Shown here: one piece after another, positions 45,450 to 51,333 of the stretch
Numbering within the stretch: position 1 is the stretch's first letter
Layout of the letters: each line of letters starts with the position of its first letter
Assembly: GCF_023156245.1 (NCBI RefSeq)
Contig: NZ_JAKZAH010000027.1
Location: forward strand, 1-51,333
Length of the DNA: 51,333 bases
Source of the DNA: Marinobacter bryozoorum
GTDB taxonomy: Bacteria; Pseudomonadota; Gammaproteobacteria; Pseudomonadales; Oleiphilaceae
Reading direction: 5' to 3'
Translations under genes and position numbers: made by a program
Notes under the pieces: generated by a model
What the model was told of the DNA's origin: nothing
Database searches by the model: none
Seen by the model: the letters and a program-made list of their open reading frames with translations, nothing else

Positions 45450-45893
45450 TCAGTTTGAGTTGATTCTTCGCAGGGCGGCCTGCAGGGCAAGGTCATAGCC
45501 CTGACTGCCAAGGCCGCAGATAACGCCGTCGGCGATATCGGAGAAATAGGAGTGGTGCCGGAATGGCTCCCGCGCGTGTACATTGGACAGGTGCACTTCA
45601 ACAAAGGGCATGCCGGAGGCCAGCACCGCATCCCGCAGCGCCACGCTGGTGTGCGTAAACGCCGCCGGGTTAATGATCAGGTAGTCGATGCCCTCGGCCC
45701 GGGCCTCGTGCAGGCGCTCTATCAGTTCGTACTCGGCATTGGACTGCAGGTGCAGCAGGTGGTGACCCTGATCGGCCGCCGCCTGGTGAAGCCGGTCGTT
45801 AATGTCCTGCAGGGTTTCATGGCCATAGAGGTCTGGCTCGCGGACGCCGAGCATGTTCAGGTTCGGTCCGTGGAGGACTAGGATGGTGGCCAT
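45450..45893 (-). CDS. aroQ: 3-dehydroquinate dehydratase, type II
   Basis: This 147-residue protein has [53 protein letters not shown] and [18 protein letters not shown], all hallmarks of the dodecameric type II enzyme of the shikimate pathway. It begins the minus-strand aroQ-accB-accC-prmA block. The region upstream (45894-46144, 251 bases) holds no gene; on the minus strand a TAAAAT near the gene may be a -10. Confidence 0.96.
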   Translation of the reverse strand: MATILVLHGPNLNMLGVREPDLYGHETLQDINDRLHQAAADQGHHLLHLQSNAEYELIERLHEARAEGIDYLIINPAAFTHTSVALRDAVLASGMPFVEVHLSNVHAREPFRHHSYFSDIADGVICGLGSQGYDLALQAALRRINSN

Positions 45894-46144
45894 GAAGTAC
45901 CGTGCCTTGCTGGGATTCTGTGAAAATTGCGTATTTTAACGGATTTTGCGCCAATGATGCGTTTTGAACGCCACCGGTTCAACAGTTTTTGACAAACGGT
46001 CGTATGAATTCGTGGTGCCGTTCAGGGTTTGTTGCTTCGGGGTGCCCATTCTCGACGTTTGCGGCAGTTCCATCCATAAGACCATGGTTTCATGGACGGA
46101 ATCCGGTAATTTCCGTTCCCGGCCAGTGGCGACCGGAGCCGGCG

Positions 46145-47767
46145 TCAGGCAGACGGCTCTTCCGAGCCGATGACACAGTTGCGTCCCGCGTTCTTTGCCC
46201 GGTACAGGGCCTGGTCGGCACGTTCGCACAGGGCAGATGCTGCCTCACCCTGCCAGTGTGCAACGCCGCCGCTGAAGGTGACATGGAATTCCCGGTCACC
46301 GGCGTTCTGGGTGAGCTCGGCAAAGCGCTCACGGATGTCATTCAGGACCGCCCGGGCGTCACTTTCCCGGGTATCGGGCATGATCACCGCGAACTCTTCG
46401 CCGCCATACCGACCAATATGGTCGGTCTTGCGCAGCCGTTGTTTCAGGAACATGGACAAAGCCCGGAGGATACGGTCACCGATAGGGTGGCCGAAGGAAT
46501 CATTCACCTTCTTGAAATAGTCCACGTCGATCATGGCAAAGCACAGGGACTGGCCTTTCTGGCTGGCCCGGACCATCTCCTGTTCCAGCAGGTACAGGGT
46601 GTGGGTGTGGTTGAACAGTCCGGTGAGGCTGTCACGTATCATCAGCGCCAGCAGGGAGCGGGCGCGGCGGCCCCGGTTGTGAATGGTCGCAATAAGGTGC
46701 TTCGGGTCGATGGGCTTGGTGAGAAAATCATCGCCCCCCAGGCTCATGGCGTGGAGCTGCTTCTGCACATCATCTTCCGCGGACAGGTAGATGATGGGTA
46801 CGCTGTGGAACCGGTCCTGCTGGCGGATGACCCGGGCGATTTCCATGCCGGTGCAGCCGGGCATGTACATGTCGAGGATGATGATCTCCGGGTTGAATTC
46901 CTCCAGGGCCATGATGATCTGCATCGGGTCGGTAATGATGTGGGCTTTCATTCCCGCCTTGTTCAACACGGTTTCCATGAACTTGGCCTGGGCCCTGGAA
47001 TCGTCCAGCACCAGCACCCGGTAAGGCTCGATGGTGCTGTTGTGGGTATAGGTCTCGATTTTCTCGATCAGCTGCCCGGGATCCACGGCCGGGTGGAAGA
47101 ATTCCTCGCCACCGCATCGTGACGCTCTCAGGCGGGTCTCGATGCGGCCGTCGTCCTCGCTGACAAAGATGATGGGAATGGGAGTGTCATGGCGCTGCTG
47201 CAAGGCTTCAACCGTGGTCAGTCCCGTGTCAGCCCCGCCGCCAAAGCGGACATCCATCAGAATCGTTTCCGGTTTGTGCAGGGCGCAGGCATCCATCAGC
47301 GCCTCGGGTGAGTCAAAGGCCTCGGCGCGGAAACCGAAGAACTCCAGCTGGCGCACCAGTCGCGTCGCCAGCTCATGGCTGGCCAGGGCGATATAGACCG
47401 GGGTCTTGCGGTAGACTCGGGGCGGTTCGGGAACCTGGTGGTCAGCCCTGCGCTGTGTCTTCTCCTCCAGGGACATGACCGCTGTCCGTAGAGCTTCCTG
47501 GGCCTGTGGGTTGGGGGGCTCTGCATCGGGCCAGTGCTCAAGTGCAGCGAGGATACCCTTGCCTGCCTCCACATAGGAGGTCATCTCGAAGCGACTGGCG
47601 TAGCGGGCAAGCTTGTCGGCAGCGGCTGCGAGATCGCCACGCAAGGGGGCAGCTGCCTGCGGGGCGGCATGGACTTTCTGCCAGGTATCCAGGACCACCC
47701 GGGCCTGGTTGGTGACTCGGCGGGCAAAATGCTGGCGCAGTTTTTCTTTCTGGGACTCGTCAGTCAT
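46145..47767 (-). CDS. two-receiver diguanylate cyclase (PleD-like)
   Basis: The protein has 540 residues. An N-terminal helical region (about 5-100) resembles an HPt-like helical domain without a clear phosphorylatable His. Receiver 1 (about 123-240) has Asp172, but His-Pro where Lys-Pro is usual (FFHPAVDP). Receiver 2 (249-365) has Asp299 and Lys351 (FLTKPIDP). The C-terminal GGDEF domain (375-535) has an intact GGEEF at 455-459 and an RxxD inhibitory site at 446-449. It should make c-di-GMP under phosphorelay control and feedback inhibition. It is divergent from the LapD-like gene, suggesting it may supply that receptor. Confidence 0.9.
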   Translation of the reverse strand: MTDESQKEKLRQHFARRVTNQARVVLDTWQKVHAAPQAAAPLRGDLAAAADKLARYASRFEMTSYVEAGKGILAALEHWPDAEPPNPQAQEALRTAVMSLEEKTQRRADHQVPEPPRVYRKTPVYIALASHELATRLVRQLEFFGFRAEAFDSPEALMDACALHKPETILMDVRFGGGADTGLTTVEALQQRHDTPIPIIFVSEDDGRIETRLRASRCGGEEFFHPAVDPGQLIEKIETYTHNSTIEPYRVLVLDDSRAQAKFMETVLNKAGMKAHIITDPMQIIMALEEFNPEIIILDMYMPGCTGMEIARVIRQQDRFHSVPIIYLSAEDDVQKQLHAMSLGGDDFLTKPIDPKHLIATIHNRGRRARSLLALMIRDSLTGLFNHTHTLYLLEQEMVRASQKGQSLCFAMIDVDYFKKVNDSFGHPIGDRILRALSMFLKQRLRKTDHIGRYGGEEFAVIMPDTRESDARAVLNDIRERFAELTQNAGDREFHVTFSGGVAHWQGEAASALCERADQALYRAKNAGRNCVIGSEEPSA

Positions 47768-48011
47768 GTTTCCGGTAGGTCCTGTCCTGTTTTGTCAGCG
47801 CATCGGAACCGAATTCTGGCGTCGGGAGAGAAACGGTTTTCCTTCCTGTTCGCCTTTTGTCGTGGATTGCAGGATGACTCTGTTGCTGCAGTCTATAGTG
47901 TTTGTAACAGAACGCGCAGGCGGCGAACTGTAAATCTTTGTGAACCTGAGACATGGGCACGTTTCCGGGCAGCTCGCCACGGCACATTTTCCATCACAAG
48001 GTAAGGCACGG

Positions 48012-50036
48012 ATGCGGGAGAGTCAGAAGATTGCCGGTACCCGCCGGGTTATTACACTGCGAACGCTGTTATTGCTTTTTACCGGGGCGCTGGTGCTGTT
48101 ATTGCTGGTCGTCAGCATGCTGATCAGCTTTGATCGCTTTCGCGGCTATGTCGCGGAAGAGCTTGAGGGTCGTACACGTGATGCGGCCACCGCTGTGGGG
48201 CTGTCCCTGTCCAATGCGATCGATGCCAGCGATGAGGTGGCAGTGGCATCGCTGATCGATTCGGTATTCGACAGCGGGGACTACCTCGTCATCGAATTTA
48301 TCGACCATGACGACCGCATCGTCGCGGGACGTGTCCGGTCCCTGTCGGATCTCGGTGTGCCTGACTGGTTCGTGGCCACGGTACACCTGCCTAGGCCGGA
48401 GGGCACCGCATCGGTGATGCAGGGCTGGCGATGGCTTGGACAGGTGAGGGTAGTCGGGCATCCCGGAAACGCCTATCGCGATCTCTGGTGGGTCTCCGTG
48501 TGGCTCACACTGGCGTCGCTGATCATCGGTGTGGTAGCGATCATTGCCCTGTACCTGCTGCTCGGGCGCCTGTTGCGGCCCCTGAGGGCTCTGGAGCTGC
48601 AGGCGGAGGCAATCGGTCGGCGGGACTTTCGCCGCCGTACCGGCGTGCGCTCGACCCGGGAGTTGAACCAGGTCACCCGAGCCATGAACCAGATGACCAA
48701 TGACCTGGAGCAGTTGTTTTCGGGCCAGGCTGCCCTGATCGCCCATCTGCGCAAGCTCAACAATGAGGACGGCCTCACCGGGCTGGCCAGCCGGAATGCC
48801 TTTGATCAGCGGCTGGCGGTGGAAGTGGTCAGCGAGGAAGGACGTCGTCCCGGCGCCCTGATCCTCTTGCAGGTGACCGGCTTTGCAGACTTTAACCGGT
48901 ACGTTGGCCGGCTGGATGCAGATGCGTTGCTGGTGCGCCTGGCGGACGAGCTGAAAGGCTTTGTCGCCCGGCATGCAGGCAGCTTTGCGGGACGACGTAG
49001 CGGCGCCGAGTTCATGGTGTTTGTCCCGGGCGGGGCACCTGCGGATGCACACATCTGGGGGCGAGACCTGGTGGATGACCTGCAATCGGTCTGTGTCGAA
49101 TTCTCCGGCGAAGGGAATGACGCTGTGGCCGCTATGGTCGTTCATGGGGGCGTTGCGGGTGTGGCGGATGGCCTTACCGTAAGGGGCCTGTTCGAAGCGG
49201 CTGACGGTGCCCTGCGCCGGGCCCAGCTCGAAGGTATCAGTAACTGTGAGCTCGCCGACAGCGGCGCCGGCGTTCATCATGGAGCCGAGGACTGGCGGCG
49301 CCTTCTGGAGCATGCCCTCGACCAGCAGAATATCTGGCTCTGGGAGCAGCCTGCGGTTGCCGCCGATGATACTGCCGTACTTTACCACCAGGTATTCTCA
49401 AGGCTACTGATCGAGCGCAGCTGGGTGCGGGGGAATGTGTATGCTCCCCTGGCCGAGCGGTTCGGGTTAATGGCCAGGGTCGACCTGATGGTGTTGAAGC
49501 GCGTTATCCAGCGCCTGCAGGACGAGCCAGCGATCACCCTGGGTATCACGCTGGGAGCCTCATCGGTGGCGTCTCCGGGCTTTGCCGACCAGGCACTGGA
49601 GCTGGCCCGGGAAGCCGGCACCGCCATGCAGAGGTTGTGGATCGGCATCCCGGAACAGGCGCTGCACTATCATCGACGCCAGACCCAGGCGCTGGTGGTT
49701 CAGTTGCGGCGTACCGGGGCCCGGTTACTGGTGGACCGGTTCGGGGTGGGAGGGATTCCCTTCAGTTACCTCAGGAATCTGTCTGTCCAGGGGCTTCGTA
49801 TTGATTCGAGCTTTGTGCACGGCATTGACCAGCAGGAGGAAAGCCGGTTCTACCTGGAATCCATGATTACCATCGCTCACGGCCGTGGCGTGCAGGTGCT
49901 GGCAGCCGGGGTGGAAACCGAGGCCGAGTGGCGTACCCTGAAATCTGCGGGGATAGACGGCGCCACCGGATACCACCTGGGTCGCCCTGCACCGGTGGGG
50001 CAGCCGCCGGTCGGTGGCGGTGACGCCACAGATTGA
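48012..50036 (+). CDS. LapD-like c-di-GMP receptor with degenerate GGDEF and EAL domains
   Basis: The protein has 674 residues; ATG 48012 is preceded by AAGGCACGG. Membrane segment 1 (about 15-38) is followed by a LapD/MoxY periplasmic domain (RDAATAVGLSLSNAI, SVFDSGDYLVIEFID, HPGNAYRDLW). Segment 2 (about 156-182) leads to a HAMP linker, a GGDEF-like domain reading RSGAEF, and an EAL-like domain without EAL (NIWLWEQP) and with DRFGVGGIPFSYL in place of DDFGTG. Enzyme activity is therefore unlikely. In Pseudomonas LapD binds c-di-GMP and sequesters the protease LapG to keep adhesins on the surface. No lapG is visible nearby. Confidence 0.85.
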   Translation: MRESQKIAGTRRVITLRTLLLLFTGALVLLLLVVSMLISFDRFRGYVAEELEGRTRDAATAVGLSLSNAIDASDEVAVASLIDSVFDSGDYLVIEFIDHDDRIVAGRVRSLSDLGVPDWFVATVHLPRPEGTASVMQGWRWLGQVRVVGHPGNAYRDLWWVSVWLTLASLIIGVVAIIALYLLLGRLLRPLRALELQAEAIGRRDFRRRTGVRSTRELNQVTRAMNQMTNDLEQLFSGQAALIAHLRKLNNEDGLTGLASRNAFDQRLAVEVVSEEGRRPGALILLQVTGFADFNRYVGRLDADALLVRLADELKGFVARHAGSFAGRRSGAEFMVFVPGGAPADAHIWGRDLVDDLQSVCVEFSGEGNDAVAAMVVHGGVAGVADGLTVRGLFEAADGALRRAQLEGISNCELADSGAGVHHGAEDWRRLLEHALDQQNIWLWEQPAVAADDTAVLYHQVFSRLLIERSWVRGNVYAPLAERFGLMARVDLMVLKRVIQRLQDEPAITLGITLGASSVASPGFADQALELAREAGTAMQRLWIGIPEQALHYHRRQTQALVVQLRRTGARLLVDRFGVGGIPFSYLRNLSVQGLRIDSSFVHGIDQQEESRFYLESMITIAHGRGVQVLAAGVETEAEWRTLKSAGIDGATGYHLGRPAPVGQPPVGGGDATD

Positions 50037-50144
50037 TGCCCGGTAACGGCTGGCATTGCTAACTGCCTGCCGGCATTGCAAAAATCTGACAAATCATTCA
50101 TCTTTGAAGCCGCCCTTCTGGTTCATCGGCACAGGACAGTGACT

Positions 50145-51206
50145 ATGCTAAACCGATTCAAAACCCTCTTCTCCGGCAGTGGGTCGGGGTCTCAGAGCTC
50201 CTCCTCAGCGTCGGGTAACCGGCGTTCCATCGGCAAGATCATTGCCGTGATCGTACTGATCTACCTGCTGGTCACCGTTATTCTCGGGATGATCTGGAGC
50301 AATGAGCCGGACACGTTCTCCGTGCGCGAGCATACCCGGACGCTGGCTACCGAAATGGGCCGCGAGCCGGTCACCGGGTTTGCCACCACCGCTGCCATGA
50401 TCCGCGTTGCCGAAACACTGCTGGACAAGCCGGGTGGTTACGTTTCCAACGATATCTTCCCGCCAGGGCTGTGGATGGACAACATGCCGGCCTGGGAATA
50501 CGGCGTTCTGGTGCAGTTGCGGGATCTTTCCAGGGCCATGCGCCAGACCATCAGCCGTTCCCAGAGTCAGTCATCGGAAGACCCGGATCTCACGGTGGCC
50601 GAACCCCAGTTCCACTTTGACAGTGAGAGCTGGGCGCTGCCTTCAACGGAAGGCGAATACCGTCGTGGCATCCGTGCGCTGGAAAGCTATCTGGACCGGC
50701 TCTCTGATCCGGAGCGCCCGCAAGCCCAGTTCTACGCCCGCGCCGATAATCTCAACAGCTGGCTGGCAGACCTGGAAACCCGCCTCGGTAGTCTGTCGAG
50801 GACGCTGAGTGAAAGTGTTGGCAAGCCGGAAGTCACCGAAGCTCTGGCTGGCATTCAGGACCTTGATCCATTGGCGGAGGAGGAATCTGGCATTGATGTG
50901 AAAACGCCGTGGATGCAGATCGATGACGTTTTCTATGAAGCTCGAGGCACCTCCTGGGCCCTGTTACATATCTTCCGGGCAATTGAGGTGGATTTCCGCA
51001 AGGTACTGGCCGACAAGAACGCCCAGGCGAGCGTGCGTCAGATCATTATCGAGCTGGAAGAGTCCCAGGCCCAGATGTGGAGCCCTGTTATCCTTAACGG
51101 TAGCGGCTTCGGCCTGCTGGCCAACCACTCACTGACCATGGCGGCCTACCTGGCCCGCGCCAACTCGGCGATCACTGATCTGCGAGAGTTGCTCTCCCAG
51201 GGCTGA
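50145..51206 (+). CDS. DUF2333 family membrane-anchored protein
   Basis: The protein has 353 residues. It opens with a Ser/Gly-rich cytoplasmic stretch (residues 10-26), one membrane segment (IGKIIAVIVLIYLLVTVILG), then a mostly helical periplasmic domain with EYGVLVQLRDLSRAMRQTIS, YARADNLNSWLADLE and DVFYEARGTSWALLHIFRAI. This matches DUF2333, of unknown function. ATG 50145 has AGGA upstream. It begins 108 bases after the LapD-like gene and is followed by a strong terminator. Confidence 0.85.
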   Translation: MLNRFKTLFSGSGSGSQSSSSASGNRRSIGKIIAVIVLIYLLVTVILGMIWSNEPDTFSVREHTRTLATEMGREPVTGFATTAAMIRVAETLLDKPGGYVSNDIFPPGLWMDNMPAWEYGVLVQLRDLSRAMRQTISRSQSQSSEDPDLTVAEPQFHFDSESWALPSTEGEYRRGIRALESYLDRLSDPERPQAQFYARADNLNSWLADLETRLGSLSRTLSESVGKPEVTEALAGIQDLDPLAEEESGIDVKTPWMQIDDVFYEARGTSWALLHIFRAIEVDFRKVLADKNAQASVRQIIIELEESQAQMWSPVILNGSGFGLLANHSLTMAAYLARANSAITDLRELLSQG

Positions 51207-51226
51207 TTATCGCCTTTCAGCCACAG

Positions 51227-51256
51227 AAAAACCGGGCTGTTGGGCCCGGTTTTTTT
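51227..51256 (+). terminator. terminator after the DUF2333 gene
   Basis: ACCGGGC pairs with GCCCGGT around a short loop, followed by seven T residues. The last 77 bases of the window hold a second small hairpin (GTTTGCC/GGCAAAC) but no identifiable gene. Confidence 0.9.
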
Positions 51257-51333
51257 GTTTGCCCGGCGAAGCCGGCAAACCCGGCCATCTGAAAGAAGGT
51301 GGCGTCACCCCGACTGAGGGGAAGACAATCCGA

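Noticed and set aside
51257..51333. Hairpins at the right edge as the start of a riboswitch
   Set aside because: No consensus of a known riboswitch can be recognised and the sequence is cut by the window end.
1..51333. CRISPR arrays, prophage or plasmid replication genes
   Set aside because: No regularly spaced direct repeats, cas genes, phage structural genes or replication initiators were seen.

Overview
This window looks like chromosome from a marine gammaproteobacterium of the Marinobacter / Pseudomonadales type. The basis is the set of protein families, the GC-rich codon use and Pseudomonas-like gene neighbourhoods: aroQ-accB-accC-prmA-DUF3426-dusB-fis-purH-purD, ppx/trxA/rho/ubiD, and dsbB/rsd. 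The genus is an inference; no ribosomal RNA is present.

Layout. (1) Positions 1-5556 are the right end of a mobile or island region. It holds a GNAT-type toxin cut by the left edge, a small HELRH-motif protein, and a 3.36-kb ISL3-family element (1109-4467) with 24-bp inverted repeats. The element resembles the ISPpu12 group and carries a frameshifted transposase, lspA, a CDF metal exporter and a PbrR/CadR-type MerR regulator. It abuts the decayed remains of a second ISL3 transposase (4468-4985). The region ends at a 3' fragment of tRNA-Arg(CCG) followed directly by a strong terminator (5506-5598), as expected for an attachment-site duplication. (2) 5626-25262 is core chromosome: DUF2244, yaeQ, Fur-type bfd-bfr iron storage, phosphomannomutase, pldA, cytochrome c5, rep, a GGDEF-EAL protein, tex, gshA, a FliL-like protein, dsbB, rsd, an FKBP lipoprotein, two small linked genes and an ABC-F ATPase. 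(3) 25318-35238 holds ppx and trxA (divergent), a molybdenum-cofactor block (mobA facing moaB-moeA-moaD-moaE), rho with a C-rich leader, ubiD and a ferredoxin-reductase-like protein. (4) 35251-45893 is a long minus-strand block: a Kef-type antiporter, purD, purH, fis, dusB, a DUF3426 protein, prmA, accC, accB and aroQ. (5) 46145-51206 is a cyclic-di-GMP locus: a two-receiver diguanylate cyclase divergent from a LapD-like degenerate receptor, followed by a DUF2333 membrane protein.

Functional links. bfd and bfr form an iron storage and release pair. moaB, moeA, moaD, moaE and mobA share the late steps of molybdenum cofactor synthesis. accB and accC feed fatty-acid synthesis. dusB-fis is the classical translationally coupled pair. 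Three c-di-GMP proteins lie in the window. Two non-coding palindromic structures (28189-28278 and 32467-32613) lie between core genes and look like repeated extragenic elements.

I did not find a clearly new multigene system. The most informative non-routine signals are the tRNA-Arg island boundary, the nested ISL3 elements, the two extragenic palindromes, the rho leader, and the c-di-GMP proteins with altered receiver or catalytic residues. All functional calls come from reading the sequence; no database search was run.
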